A stretch of DNA of 45,188 nt from Bryobacteraceae bacterium (GTDB lineage: Bacteria; Acidobacteriota; Terriglobia; Bryobacterales; Bryobacteraceae): the NCBI GenBank assembly GCA_030041495.1, contig JASHNT010000128.1, positions 1-45,188 on the forward strand, written 5' to 3'. Under the pieces are notes generated by a model that did not search any database, was not told the DNA's origin, and saw only the letters and a program-made list of their open reading frames with translations. Shown piece after piece: positions 1 to 8,962 of the stretch. Every line of letters starts with the position of its first letter. Position 1 is the stretch's first letter. The position numbers and the translations under genes were made by a program.

Positions 1-1
1 T

Positions 2-142
2 CCTGCACGATTGTCCGACCCTCGCGAAATCGGGCGCAAGAAGCTGCCGACTACGGTCATCGGCCTGCTGACGCACGTCGCCGAGCACACGCAGAGGCAC
101 GTGGGGCAGGCGATCAGCGCGGCGAAGTTGGCTCGGGTTTAG
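2..142 (+). CDS. DinB-like protein, C-terminal fragment
   Basis: The open frame enters from the left window edge and ends at TAG 140-142, giving 47 visible residues. The tail has the pattern GLLTHVAEHTQRHVGQ, which resembles the last helix of the DinB/YfiT four-helix bundle, where a histidine in an H-x3-H-type motif helps bind a divalent metal. DinB-like proteins are small putative metal-dependent hydrolases or thiol transferases, but nothing here fixes a substrate. The stop overlaps the stop of the convergent GH28 gene by four bases. The assignment rests on a short tail only. Confidence 0.5.
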   Translation, partial: PARLSDPREIGRKKLPTTVIGLLTHVAEHTQRHVGQAISAAKLARV

Positions 143-1509
143 TGAACTATGGTTTCGTTGACTTGAGGCCGCCTGATCGGCTCGGGAACCTTCGGCGCAC
201 CAATCTGCGCCGCATCATCGAGGCCCGATCCGGTGACGTTGTTGACGCCGATCAGGGGCCCGGTCAGTCCCGTTACCTTGATATCGCGAATTTCGGCGTT
301 GCGGATGTTTGCGAGCGAGATCCCCTTGGCGCAATTGCCGGTTACGTTCGTCAGGGAGAATCCGTCGAGAGGCTTAAGCGGGTCAATTCCGGTGGCATCT
401 GCAAGCTGCGGGCAATCCTTCACTCGAACGTTGGAGAATTTGAAATTCTTGAGCGTGGGGATACCTTCCTCGCCGGGAACCGGAATTTCATCTTGAATGC
501 CGCTCGATAGAGCATTGATGCGCAAAAAGCCCTGGGTCGTGCTGCTCACATCCAGATCGTCCGCGCTGATGTCTTCGATGAAGGCTCCGCGGCCCACGCG
601 AGTCTTGATGTAGATGGCGTAGGTCCGGGCAGCGGTGAATTTGCAGTGCTCGATGCGCACGCCGCGAATCCCGCCGGAGGTCTCGCTGCCGATGCCGATG
701 CAGGCGAAGATCGAATCCGCCATGGTGCAGTTGGTGATGGTCACGTCTTCGGTGGTTTGCAACAGCGCGTAGGCCTCCGCGCCGCGGCCCGACTTGATGG
801 CGATGCAATCGTCACCTGTCGAGATATCGCAGCCGTCGATGCGCACCTGCTTGCAGGAATCGATGTCGATACCGTCGCCGTTGCCTCCGGTCGAGCGGAT
901 CGTGAGATTACGGATGTCGACATTTTCGCAATTGGTCGGATGAATCGACCACATCAGGCGATATTCGGTGGAGAAATCCTCCAGGCGAACGCCGTTGCAT
1001 CCGATCATCTCGATCAGCGCCGGATGCCGCAGAGGATTCTGCGCATTCGGCCGCCCGCCCAGCGCCGGATTGCCCACGATTTTGCCCGGACCGCCGATTC
1101 CAATATGATCCGCGCCTAGCGCGTAAATCAACCCGACGCGCCCTTGAATCCACTTGCCCTCCCAACGCACCTGCGCGACCGGATAATCGGCAAAATCGGG
1201 CGAGCCCAGGATGGACGCGCCTTGCTCCAGGCGCAGAAACGTATTGGGCCGCAAGGCGATGGCTCCGGTGAGGTAGTTCCCGGCGGGAACCAGCACTTCG
1301 CCGCCGCCGAAAACCCAGCAGCGGTCGAGCGCTTCCTGTATCGCAGCGGTGTCCTTGGCCGTTCCATCCGCCTTTGCTCCAAAGGCGCGGACGTTGAGCA
1401 TGACCCGGTCTCCCGCACGCGGCGCGGACTGCTGGGCGAATCCGCGTGAAACCCAGGGAAGGAGCGCCGCCGTCTTCAAAATGCCTCGACGGGTGAATCG
1501 GTTGGGCAT
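139..1509 (-). CDS. Glycoside hydrolase family 28 (exo-polygalacturonase-like), Tat-exported
   Basis: Likely hydrolyses polygalacturonan (pectin backbone) outside the cytoplasm. ATG at 1509 gives 456 residues and places a twin-arginine signal (TRRGILKTAALLP, residues 6-18) at the extreme N-terminus; a longer TTG start at 1536 is less likely. The right-handed beta-helix carries the GH28 acid cluster: GDGIDID at 201-207 and TGDDCIAIKSG at 221-231. The usual GHG motif is replaced by GIGSETSGG, and RIK by YIKTR, as in exo-acting family members (family knowledge). Pectinases fit the plant-polymer theme of the neighbouring genes. Exo action and exact substrate are inferred. Confidence 0.9.
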   Translation of the reverse strand: MPNRFTRRGILKTAALLPWVSRGFAQQSAPRAGDRVMLNVRAFGAKADGTAKDTAAIQEALDRCWVFGGGEVLVPAGNYLTGAIALRPNTFLRLEQGASILGSPDFADYPVAQVRWEGKWIQGRVGLIYALGADHIGIGGPGKIVGNPALGGRPNAQNPLRHPALIEMIGCNGVRLEDFSTEYRLMWSIHPTNCENVDIRNLTIRSTGGNGDGIDIDSCKQVRIDGCDISTGDDCIAIKSGRGAEAYALLQTTEDVTITNCTMADSIFACIGIGSETSGGIRGVRIEHCKFTAARTYAIYIKTRVGRGAFIEDISADDLDVSSTTQGFLRINALSSGIQDEIPVPGEEGIPTLKNFKFSNVRVKDCPQLADATGIDPLKPLDGFSLTNVTGNCAKGISLANIRNAEIRDIKVTGLTGPLIGVNNVTGSGLDDAAQIGAPKVPEPIRRPQVNETIVH

Positions 1510-1577
1510 CGCAATGGCGATTCTCTCATACCGCAATCCCGCTGATGTATACTTGCCCCCTAGGGAGCTTTCCTCTG

Positions 1578-3533
1578 ATGCACATGCGCCCCCTCGGACT
1601 TCCTGTTCTCCTCGGCTTCTGCGCAGCGGCGCTCCTAGCGGGGGATGAAAAGTCCGGCGTCAATTGGACCGAATACCTGGGCGGTGCGGAATCCACCCAA
1701 TATTCCCCTCTCAAGCAGATCAATAAATCCAACGTGCATCAGCTCGAGGTGGTCTGGACGTACAAGACAGGCGACCGCGGCAACTACATCTTCAACCCCA
1801 TCGTGATCGACGGAGTGATGTACGTGCTGGCGCAGAACAATTCCTTTGTCGCGCTGGACGCAACCACGGGCAAAGAGCTATGGACTCACGCCAACATGGG
1901 CGCGGTGGGCACGCGCGGCGTCAGTTATTGGGAAAACCGGGATCGCTCCGACCGGCGCTTGCTCTATATCAATGCCGGTTTTTTGACCGCTATCGACGCG
2001 AAGACCGGCAAGACCATCGAAACCTTCGGCGATAACGGCCGCACCGACCTGCGCACCGGCATGGACCGCGACCCGGGGCGTCCCTTGCAGACCAACAACC
2101 CGGGGAGGGTGTTCATGAACCTGATCATCATCCCCTTGCCGGCCGGAGGCGCAGGCTACGACGCTACCGCGGCCGACATCCACGCCTACGACGTACGCAC
2201 CGGCAAGCTGGCCTGGGTGTTCCACACCGTTCCGCATCCGGGCGAATACGGCTACGAAACCTGGCCTCCGGACGCTTGGAAAACCGTGGGCGGAGTTCAT
2301 AACTGGAATGAGATGACGGTGGATGAGAAGCGCGGCATCGCTTACATTCCGCTGGGCACGGCGCGCTACGATTTTTACGGCGCGAACCGCAAGGGTTACG
2401 ACCTGTTTGCCAACTCACTCATCGCGCTCGACGCGCGCACGGGAAAGCGGCTGTGGCATTTCCAGATGGTCCACCACGACTTGTGGGATTACGACTTGCC
2501 GGTAGCTCCGAAACTGATCACCGTCCGGCACAATGGCAAGTTGGTGGACGCGGTCGCGCAAGCCACCAAGTTCGGATTCCTGTACGTTTTCGATCGCGTT
2601 ACGGGAGAGCCTCTGTGGCCCGTTGAAGAGCATCGCGTTCCCCAAACGGACGTTCCCGGCGAATGGACCTCGCCAACGCAGCCTTTTCCAACCCAGCCTC
2701 CGCCGTTCGCACGGCAATCCTTCACGGAGCGGGACATCAACCCGTTCCTTTCCGAAGAAGACCAAATCAAGATTCGCGAATTGCTCAAGAGCTCGCGTAA
2801 CGAAGGGCTGTTCACGCCGCCCAGTTTGCGCGGCACGATTTCGGCTCCGGGCCACAACGGCGGTGCGAATTGGGGCAGCGTTGCAGTGGATCCCAACAAA
2901 GGTTATTTGTACGTGATCTCACGCGAGCATCCGACTTTCGACAGGCTGGAGCTTCCCGGCACGAATCGCGGCCGAGGTCTGGGTCGAGGAAGAGCAGGAC
3001 CCCCTGGAGCGCCTTTCGCTCCTGCGCCGGTTCCTCCGCCCGCGCCCGCCGACGAAAGCTTCACCCACTACGTTTCGCCGATCAACTTCATTAGCCAGAT
3101 TTACGGAACCTCCGCGATGGGGCCGCCATGGTCGAACCTCACGGCTTACGATCTGAATGCGGGCACGATCCTGTGGCAGGTTCCTAATGGCGGCGTGCTG
3201 GAGCTGGAGCAGCAGGGGCACCACGACACCGGTGCACGCAATCCTCGCGGCGGGCCGGTGGTTACCGCCGGCGGCCTGATCTTCGCCGCGACGGCTTCGG
3301 ATCACAAAGTTCGCGCCTACGATCAGGACACCGGCCGAGTGTTGTGGGTGCGTGAACTGCCCACCGGCTCCGATGGAGTCCCCGCGGTTTATGAAGTTGC
3401 GGGCCGCGAATACATCGCCTTCTGCGTGGCCGGCGGCAACGGCTATCTCGCGCCGCGCGGCGGAACTGGCCCAAGCGCGCCGCCCACGGCTGCGGTAAAT
3501 TCGTACATGGTTTTTGCCTTGCCCCAAAAATAA
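1578..3533 (+). CDS. PQQ-dependent dehydrogenase (quinoprotein glucose dehydrogenase type)
   Basis: Predicted periplasmic quinoprotein that oxidises an alcohol or sugar using pyrroloquinoline quinone. The ATG at 1578 (MHMRPLG) is preferred: it gives a signal peptide ending near residue 21 and lies downstream of an AGGGAG at 1561-1566. Repeated beta-propeller blades of the form ALDATTGKELW, AYDVRTGKLAWVFH and ALDARTGKRLWHF are visible. The block around HNWNEMTVDEKRGIAYIPLG and QMVHHDLWDYDLP is typical of membrane-glucose-dehydrogenase-like proteins. There is no CxxCH haem c motif, so electrons must leave through a separate carrier. A proline/arginine-rich low-complexity linker lies near residues 470-495. 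Substrate is not readable from sequence. Confidence 0.88.
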   Translation: MHMRPLGLPVLLGFCAAALLAGDEKSGVNWTEYLGGAESTQYSPLKQINKSNVHQLEVVWTYKTGDRGNYIFNPIVIDGVMYVLAQNNSFVALDATTGKELWTHANMGAVGTRGVSYWENRDRSDRRLLYINAGFLTAIDAKTGKTIETFGDNGRTDLRTGMDRDPGRPLQTNNPGRVFMNLIIIPLPAGGAGYDATAADIHAYDVRTGKLAWVFHTVPHPGEYGYETWPPDAWKTVGGVHNWNEMTVDEKRGIAYIPLGTARYDFYGANRKGYDLFANSLIALDARTGKRLWHFQMVHHDLWDYDLPVAPKLITVRHNGKLVDAVAQATKFGFLYVFDRVTGEPLWPVEEHRVPQTDVPGEWTSPTQPFPTQPPPFARQSFTERDINPFLSEEDQIKIRELLKSSRNEGLFTPPSLRGTISAPGHNGGANWGSVAVDPNKGYLYVISREHPTFDRLELPGTNRGRGLGRGRAGPPGAPFAPAPVPPPAPADESFTHYVSPINFISQIYGTSAMGPPWSNLTAYDLNAGTILWQVPNGGVLELEQQGHHDTGARNPRGGPVVTAGGLIFAATASDHKVRAYDQDTGRVLWVRELPTGSDGVPAVYEVAGREYIAFCVAGGNGYLAPRGGTGPSAPPTAAVNSYMVFALPQK

Positions 3534-3560
3534 AGCCCGAACACAAAAGGAGCCTCCTCA

Positions 3561-5138
3561 ATGAACCAACTCTTCTCTCTCCTGGCCGCCGCAAGCTTTG
3601 CGGCCGTTGTTTCGCTCGCTGCGCTTCCCGATGCCGTGAAGACGGATTCCGGCCAGGTATCCGGCATTCCGGCCAAAGATCCTAGCGTGCGCGTCTTTAA
3701 AGGCATTCCTTTTGCCGCTCCTCCGGTGGGCGAGCTGCGATGGAAGGCTCCGCAGCCGCCGACCAAGTGGGAGGGCGTACGCATGGCCGCCGAGTTCGGG
3801 CCGGTTTGCACGGCTGGAGGCGGAGGCCGCGGAGGACGTGGCGGACGAGGAGGCGCTCGCGGTAACGGGAAAGGGGCGCCGCCGGCCGCCCCGGTTCAGG
3901 CCGGACCCGCTCCCAGCGAGGATTGCCTCTACATCAATGTCTGGACTCCCGCGAAATCGGCGGGCGATCGTCTGCCGGTGATGATCTGGACCTACGGCGG
4001 CGGCTTCACGGGCGGATCCGGCTCGGATCCTTGGTATGACGGGGAAACGTTGGCGCGGAAGGGCGTGGTGGTGGTGACTTACAACTACCGGCTGGGCGTC
4101 TTCGGCTTCTTCGCCCATCCCGACCTTTCCGCCGAATCGCCGCATCACACTTCCGGTAACTACGGCATGCTGGACTTCCTCGCAGCGCTGAAATGGGTGC
4201 AGAAAAATATCGCGGCTTTTGGAGGCGACCCGCGCAAAGTGACCATCGCCGGCGAATCCGCGGGAGCGATCGCGGTTTCCGCGATGGCCGGCTCGCCCGA
4301 AGGCAAAGGACTCTTTGAACGGGCCATCGCGCAGAGCGGCGCGTGGATGGGTTTGAGCATCGCCAAGCAGCGGACCTTGGCGCAAGCGGAGGAAGCGGGG
4401 AAGAAAGCCGCCGGAGAGCACTCCCTTGCCGAGCTGCGCGCAATGTCCACGCAGGAAATCGGACAGAATCTGCGCGGAGTGCAGGCCGGGGTCATTGTGG
4501 ATGGCTGGCTGATTCCACAGGATGAATCCATCACCTACGCCAAGGGTGAGCAGAATCCGGTGGACATTCTGGTCGGATCGAATCACGATGAGGGTACTTT
4601 CTTCGGCGGCGGCAACGTGACGGCGGAGCAGGCCAAGACGCGAGCAGAGCAAAGCTTCGGCAGTCTGGCGCCGGAGTTTCTGAAGCTGTGGCCTGCCTCC
4701 ACTGACGCTGAAGCTTCGGCCTCCGGACTGGCGCGTTCGCGAGACGAGGTCGGCTGGCACATGCGCACTTGGGCCGAGTTGCAAGCCAAGAAGGGCCGTA
4801 AGGCGTACCTGTACTACTTCACGCACGTGCCTCCGGGCAACGGGGCTCGCGGCGCGACGCACACGGCCGAGATCAGCTACATGAATGGAAATCCCCGGAA
4901 CGTGACCTGGACCGACGAAGACAAGAAGCTCTCTGAGATCATGACATCCTACTGGGCCAATTTCATCGCCACTGGCGATCCGAACGGCAAGGGCCTGCCG
5001 AAGTGGGAGGCGTACAACATGAAGACCAACGACGGGAAGGCGATGGTGCTCGGGGACACGGTCGAATTCGGGCCACAGATCGACGTGCCGAGGCTCCAGT
5101 TCTTCGACAAGGCCTACGCGGCCGAGCAGGCGAAGTAG
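3561..5138 (+). CDS. Type B carboxylesterase, secreted
   Basis: Alpha/beta hydrolase of the carboxylesterase/lipase type B family, expected to cleave carboxylic esters outside the cytoplasm. It has a signal peptide (residues 1-21), the family opening FKGIPFAAPPVGELRW, SEDCLYINVWTP, the oxyanion-hole segment TYGGGFTGGS, and the nucleophile elbow GESAGA with Ser233. Glu344 (NHDEGTFF) and His434 (GATHTAEI) complete the triad. A Gly/Arg-rich insertion at residues 86-105 is a surface loop peculiar to this copy. An AAAAGGAG Shine-Dalgarno sits just before the start. It follows the PQQ dehydrogenase by 27 bases, so the two may be co-transcribed. Feruloyl or other plant esters are plausible substrates but unproven. 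Confidence 0.92.
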   Translation: MNQLFSLLAAASFAAVVSLAALPDAVKTDSGQVSGIPAKDPSVRVFKGIPFAAPPVGELRWKAPQPPTKWEGVRMAAEFGPVCTAGGGGRGGRGGRGGARGNGKGAPPAAPVQAGPAPSEDCLYINVWTPAKSAGDRLPVMIWTYGGGFTGGSGSDPWYDGETLARKGVVVVTYNYRLGVFGFFAHPDLSAESPHHTSGNYGMLDFLAALKWVQKNIAAFGGDPRKVTIAGESAGAIAVSAMAGSPEGKGLFERAIAQSGAWMGLSIAKQRTLAQAEEAGKKAAGEHSLAELRAMSTQEIGQNLRGVQAGVIVDGWLIPQDESITYAKGEQNPVDILVGSNHDEGTFFGGGNVTAEQAKTRAEQSFGSLAPEFLKLWPASTDAEASASGLARSRDEVGWHMRTWAELQAKKGRKAYLYYFTHVPPGNGARGATHTAEISYMNGNPRNVTWTDEDKKLSEIMTSYWANFIATGDPNGKGLPKWEAYNMKTNDGKAMVLGDTVEFGPQIDVPRLQFFDKAYAAEQAK

Positions 5139-5144
5139 GCTCCG

Positions 5145-5531
5145 GTGGGGTTGTCTCCATCGGAGCAGCGATTTCAGTCCGCTGCTTGGATTGCCCAGGA
5201 ACTCAGTGGTTATCGAGAACGCAATCGTGAGTTGCGGACAAAGTTCGAAGAGCTAAGAGTTGAGTTGTCCGAACCCCAACCCGTTGAGTTCCACTTCTGC
5301 GCGTGGACACAGCGAGACGCGGCTGTCTTGGGACGAGCGCTGTACCAGATAGGCTTCCTTGTCCGACTGTTAACGCCTACTCCTAGACCGGATGATCCTG
5401 ACAGATGGTCTCTAGAAGCTGGGGCAAACATTCCGCTTACGGAGGCGCTTGGCGACGAGCTCGCGGAGAAACTCGTCAGGCTGGCGCCCTCTGCGAATGC
5501 GGTATTCGATGGCTGGGGTGCGAGCATTTAG
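5145..5531 (+). CDS. RraB-like protein (ribonuclease E inhibitor family)
   Basis: A 128-residue protein. The C-terminal two thirds follow the RraB pattern: an opening strand VEFHFCAWTQRDAAVLGRAL, a central WSLEAGANIPL strand, and a closing region that ends in FDGWGA, matching the family's YDGW-type signature. In Enterobacteria RraB binds RNase E and lowers its activity; in other phyla the domain is of unknown role. The first 45 residues (RERNRELRTKFEELR) are charged and helical. It starts six bases after the carboxylesterase stop, and the next genes on the other strand are an RNA-cleavage-type toxin pair. The family call is by motif recognition and moderately sure; the function is inferred. 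Confidence 0.6.
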   Translation: MGLSPSEQRFQSAAWIAQELSGYRERNRELRTKFEELRVELSEPQPVEFHFCAWTQRDAAVLGRALYQIGFLVRLLTPTPRPDDPDRWSLEAGANIPLTEALGDELAEKLVRLAPSANAVFDGWGASI

Positions 5532-5535
5532 CGCA

Positions 5536-5549
5536 GACCCCGGTCTTTC
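5536..5549 (+). terminator. Possible weak terminator after the RraB-like gene
   Basis: A short stem AGAC/GTCT (5536-5539 with 5544-5547) around a four-base loop is followed by a T-rich stretch TTTCTATTCCCTTT. It lies between two convergent genes. The stem is only four pairs, so this is tentative. Confidence 0.25.
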
Positions 5550-5557
5550 TATTCCCT

Positions 5558-5812
5558 TTAGCGGTACGCCTTAGAGCGGTGGCGGACGCGGAGAACCTCG
5601 ATGGAGTTCCCCTCGACGTGGAGAAAGAGGACGCGGTGGTCGCCGCAGCGCAGGCGGAACTCGGAGCGGGGCGGCTGGAGCTTGATGACATCGCCGGCGC
5701 CGGTTTCTAGATATCGGTCGATCGCCTGCAGAATCTGCCGGGCGGTTTCCCGGTCGATGGCACGCAACTCGGCGCGGGCGGCTGGCGACCAGAGGACGAT
5801 CCGTTTGGCCAT
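5558..5812 (-). CDS. RelE/ParE-type toxin
   Basis: An 84-residue basic protein with the fold signature of the RelE/ParE superfamily: IVLWSPAARAELRAIDRETARQILQAI at the start, then RLRCGDHRVLF and a final VLRVRHRSKAYR, the usual strand-plus-basic-tail ending. RelE members cleave mRNA in the ribosome and ParE members poison gyrase; the arginine-rich strand and R/H-rich end favour RelE-like action but do not prove it. The ATG directly follows the TAG of the upstream antitoxin gene (no spacer), so translation is probably coupled. The antitoxin-first order is the common arrangement for this type. Confidence 0.85.
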   Translation of the reverse strand: MAKRIVLWSPAARAELRAIDRETARQILQAIDRYLETGAGDVIKLQPPRSEFRLRCGDHRVLFLHVEGNSIEVLRVRHRSKAYR

Positions 5813-6058
5813 CTATCCGAGGCCAAACTCGCGCAGGATCTCCTCGTGCGGTATCCCTTCGCCACGCTGGATGGCCCCATGAGCCTCTTCCAGGGCGGCA
5901 GCTTCTTCGGCAGAGGCCGGCTCGCTTTCCACGGGCGCGCTGTTCAGCGACCGCGCGACAGGATCGGTCATTACTTCCAGCAGACCCTCCACAGCGGTCA
6001 ATTGGCCCGCGTCAAGCAGGTCGACCAGTTCGTGAACGTTTTGCCGCGTGTTCCCCAC
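5813..6058 (-). CDS. Antitoxin partner of the RelE/ParE-type toxin
   Basis: An 81-residue acidic protein starting with GTG at 6058, with a GAGG Shine-Dalgarno five to nine bases upstream. The first half (NVHELVDLLDAGQLTAVEGLLEVM) resembles the short helical module of type II antitoxins that accompany RelE toxins. The second half is Glu/Ala-rich and ends IPHEEILREFGLG, the acidic tail expected to wrap the toxin. It is directly followed by the toxin gene. The call depends mainly on gene order and size; the protein shows no obvious ribbon-helix-helix or Phd motif. Confidence 0.75.
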   Translation of the reverse strand: MGNTRQNVHELVDLLDAGQLTAVEGLLEVMTDPVARSLNSAPVESEPASAEEAAALEEAHGAIQRGEGIPHEEILREFGLG

Positions 6059-6198
6059 GGTTCCTCACTCGCATTAAAGCGCAAACCTGGCCACCTCAGC
6101 AACCCGCCTCTTGACGGCTACGCTATCCTGCGAATGGGAGCGCACAGGCTGCTGGTGCCGTTGTGCGCGATGTCAAGACTAGAGGCAAAGACGCAAAC

Positions 6199-7104
6199 AT
6201 GTCCCTTCGACCCGTCAAGCGGCTGATCAAATCCAAACCGACCCTGGAAGGCGCTGGAGTCCATCTCCGCCGGGCCTTCGGCTTCGGCAATACCTCCGAT
6301 TTCGACCCCTTTCTGCTCCTCGACGATTTTCGCAACGACGTTCCGGCGGACTATCTGGCCGGCTTCCCCTGGCATCCGCACCGCGGCATCGAGACCATCA
6401 CTTACGTTCTGGCGGGAACTGTAGAGCATGGCGATTCCATGGGCAACCACGGAGCCATCGCCGCCGGCGACGTGCAATGGATGACCGCCGGCCGCGGCAT
6501 CATCCATCAGGAAATGCCCAAGGGCGACCCCGAGGGCCGCATGCACGGCTTCCAGCTCTGGGCCAACCTTCCGGCCTCGCAAAAGATGACCGACCCGCGG
6601 TATCAGGAGATCCAGGCTCCGGACGTCCCCGTCATCACCGACGACGACGGGACGCAAGTCCGCCTGGTGTGCGGGAATTTTTGGGGCAAGAAAGGCCCGG
6701 TGGACGGCATCGCCACCGATCCGATTTACATCGACGTGACCGTGCCACCGGGGCGCCGCAAGACCCTGCCGGTCGAGACCTACCGCCACGCCTTCGCGTA
6801 CGTGTTCGCCGGAGCGGGCAAGTTCTGTAACGCCTCCGGGCCTTTGGCAGTTCCTACGGAAAGCGTGGGCTGGGCTGATAAGACTCCTCCCACGCAGGCT
6901 GAAAACCGATCGCTGATTTTGTTCGACACCGGCGACGAAGTCACGGTGCAGGCCGGAGCGGAAGGCATCCGTTTCCTGCTAGTCTCGGGCAAGCCGCTTC
7001 AGGAACCAGTCGCGTGGTACGGGCCGATCGTGATGAACACCCAGGATCAGCTCAGAGAAGCCTTCGAGGAACTGGACCGCGGGACGTTCCTCAATACGCG
7101 ATAG
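6199..7104 (+). CDS. Pirin family protein
   Basis: A bicupin pirin of about 301 residues from ATG 6199. An upstream GTG at 6163 would add 12 residues with no family support. The N-terminal cupin has the metal ligands in register: FPWHPHRGIETITYVLAG (His59, His61) and GIIHQEMP (His103, Glu105). Pirins bind iron and have been reported as quercetin 2,3-dioxygenases or redox-responsive cofactors; which role applies here cannot be told. The C-terminal half has the typical pirin segment with TYRHAFAYVFAG. It is convergent with the ThuA-domain gene, with only three bases between the stop codons. Confidence 0.92.
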   Translation: MSLRPVKRLIKSKPTLEGAGVHLRRAFGFGNTSDFDPFLLLDDFRNDVPADYLAGFPWHPHRGIETITYVLAGTVEHGDSMGNHGAIAAGDVQWMTAGRGIIHQEMPKGDPEGRMHGFQLWANLPASQKMTDPRYQEIQAPDVPVITDDDGTQVRLVCGNFWGKKGPVDGIATDPIYIDVTVPPGRRKTLPVETYRHAFAYVFAGAGKFCNASGPLAVPTESVGWADKTPPTQAENRSLILFDTGDEVTVQAGAEGIRFLLVSGKPLQEPVAWYGPIVMNTQDQLREAFEELDRGTFLNTR

Positions 7105-7107
7105 GCG

Positions 7108-8070
7108 CTACTTCACTTGGCGAGTACGCACCATATCGGCGGTGGGGAAATCGGCTGGGACTTTCTGCGTCACTTTGCCGGTTGCCGCCCATTCCGTGCC
7201 GCGCTGCAAGGTCACGATGAAGCCGACGCAGCTCATCGCCGGAATGTCGTGCCCCATGGTGGTGTGAAAAATACGGCCTTTACCGTAACTCAACGCCATC
7301 AGGATCGGCTCATTCCTGCCGGTGCCTTGATTGGCGGGATCGGAATAGGCCGTCGCCAGGACGGTCATGTTTTGCCCCGGCCCGCGCAGGTTGGCATAGA
7401 GCTCGTCACCGGCGTGCAGCCAGACCGGCGGAAGACCTTTCATCACCGGATGATCGGGGTCGCGAGTGGTGACCTGGAACGGCAGCCGCTGCCCATGGGA
7501 TCCCGCAAAGCCAGGCGATGAGTCGGATTCCATCTGGCCGTCTTTATAGAACCAGTGATGACCGGCTTGTTCCCGGCGGCCGCGCCATCCGCCCACGCCG
7601 ATCATTTCGTTATAGGCGGCCCAGCCTGGAAACGCATTGTCAGCCGCATGTACGGAGACGAAGCCGCCGCCGTTTTCGATGTATTGCTCGAAGGCCGCTT
7701 CCAGATCCGCGGGCCAAGTGGCGGAATCGAGGTTGGAGACAATCGCGCCGTACTTCGAAAAATCCGGCTTGAAGTTGGAGAAATCGCCGCGGGAGGGCGG
7801 CGCCGTGACTACTTCCACCTGGAAGATGCCCGCCTGCTCCAGCTCGGCCTTCAGCACAGGCGTGGTTTCGCGCCAGACGTGATACGTGCCCGCGCTTTCG
7901 CCATCCAGCAGCATGACCCGGATGGGCGGCGCAGCCAGGAGAGGAACGGCGCAGGCCAGCAACAGCCGGCACAGGGCCAGCGCGGCCCTCCATATGACGA
8001 CAGACCTGGGGCGGCGCACTCGCGCGAGGCTCCGTTGTGCCGGCGAACCACCGAGTACATGCGTCTGCAT
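7108..8070 (-). CDS. ThuA-domain protein, secreted
   Basis: A 320-residue protein with an arginine-rich N-terminus and a hydrophobic segment (WRAALALCRLLLACAVPLLAA) that looks like an export signal. The rest matches the ThuA-like (trehalose-utilisation, glutamine-amidotransferase-like fold) domain: IRVMLLDGESAGTYHVW, YGAIVSNLDSATWP, GGGFVSVHAADNAFPGW, DHPVMKGLPPVWLHAGDELYANL and GKGRIFHTTMGH. ThuA-domain proteins act on sugars in several clades, but the reaction is not established. A GATAAT element six bases upstream of the ATG supports this start and an independent promoter, even though the TIGR03435 gene lies just upstream on the same strand. Confidence 0.85.
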   Translation of the reverse strand: MQTHVLGGSPAQRSLARVRRPRSVVIWRAALALCRLLLACAVPLLAAPPIRVMLLDGESAGTYHVWRETTPVLKAELEQAGIFQVEVVTAPPSRGDFSNFKPDFSKYGAIVSNLDSATWPADLEAAFEQYIENGGGFVSVHAADNAFPGWAAYNEMIGVGGWRGRREQAGHHWFYKDGQMESDSSPGFAGSHGQRLPFQVTTRDPDHPVMKGLPPVWLHAGDELYANLRGPGQNMTVLATAYSDPANQGTGRNEPILMALSYGKGRIFHTTMGHDIPAMSCVGFIVTLQRGTEWAATGKVTQKVPADFPTADMVRTRQVK

Positions 8071-8076
8071 GTGTCA

Positions 8077-8082
8077 ATTATC
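8077..8082 (-). promoter_or_regulatory. -10 element GATAAT for the ThuA-domain gene
   Basis: On the minus strand GATAAT ends six bases before the ATG at 8070, so the transcript would start at or next to the start codon. It sits just past the stop codon of the upstream TIGR03435 gene. No clear -35 was seen. Confidence 0.45.
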
Positions 8083-8084
8083 GT

Positions 8085-8864
8085 CTAATTGGCCGAAGGT
8101 CGCTCCACGGTATCGATCACGAGCACTTCCACGGGTCCCCGCTGCGGCTCCAGCTTTAATCCGAGTTGTTCTTCTACCGCGGTAAAGATCGAAGGCCCGT
8201 CACTATCCGCCAGGCCCGGCGCGAACGTTAGCTTGAAATCGAAAGTTCCCTTCAACTCGGTCCTGTCGATCACCGGCCGACCCAGTTGTTGCGACAACTG
8301 GTGCGCCAGGTACATAATTGGCGCATCAGTTCCGGTCACCTCCGTCTGGCCCTCAGTATTTCTTCGCACAGATAGGCCGCTTTCAGCCTTGAGATCGTCG
8401 CCCTTCTTTGCGATCTTCGGTCCATTCTTCACCACCACCAGGGCGTACACCGGCATCTCCTTGGTCTCTTTGTGGACTTTCAATTGGAACCGGTCCGCCA
8501 TCAGCGCCCGCAGTTTCCCTAGCATTTGTTGCCGGAACCGGTTCCGCTGCTCATCAGTCATCTTGACCAGGTCCTCTTCCGAAACCTCCGGACCGTTTCC
8601 CCTGCCCTCTATGTCGTACCGTTCCGTATTGATCCAGCCCGGACCTCCGGAAATCTGAAAGTCGAGCACCTCGTACGCCTGCTGGATCAAGTCCTTCAGC
8701 GTTACGCCGCGCGCCTGAAAAATGCCTCCCGGAGCGATGCCAATCCGTGTTCCGGCGACCGCCGGATCGCTCGGTTTAACCGATACAACTTCGAAAGACT
8801 GCGCCATCGTGACCGCAGCCATCGCCGCTGCCACGAGGCCCATCACCGCCAGTCTTCTGCCCAT
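8085..8864 (-). CDS. TIGR03435 family protein (Solibacter-type, secreted)
   Basis: A 259-residue exported protein with a signal peptide ending near AQSF (residue 22). It matches the acidobacterial TIGR03435 family: [11 protein letters not shown] after the signal, [63 protein letters not shown] and the C-terminal block [31 protein letters not shown]. The family is abundant in Bryobacterales and has no assigned function. A strong GGAAGGAGG Shine-Dalgarno lies seven bases before the ATG, unlike many leaderless-looking genes here. A damaged paralogue lies at the right window edge (44914-45188) and aligns well with the last 85 residues. Confidence 0.93.
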   Translation of the reverse strand: MGRRLAVMGLVAAAMAAVTMAQSFEVVSVKPSDPAVAGTRIGIAPGGIFQARGVTLKDLIQQAYEVLDFQISGGPGWINTERYDIEGRGNGPEVSEEDLVKMTDEQRNRFRQQMLGKLRALMADRFQLKVHKETKEMPVYALVVVKNGPKIAKKGDDLKAESGLSVRRNTEGQTEVTGTDAPIMYLAHQLSQQLGRPVIDRTELKGTFDFKLTFAPGLADSDGPSIFTAVEEQLGLKLEPQRGPVEVLVIDTVERPSAN

Positions 8865-8962
8865 TAACCGCCTCCTTCCGGCCGATTAATACGCGTGAGC
8901 GCGCCTTTGGTTCAAATATCTTTCGTCTTTGCATGGCCGCAGTACACTGGGAATATCCCGTT

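Noticed and set aside
3558-4862. A 434-codon open frame opposite the carboxylesterase
   Set aside because: Arg/His-rich composition without motifs and fully antisense to a gene with an intact catalytic triad.
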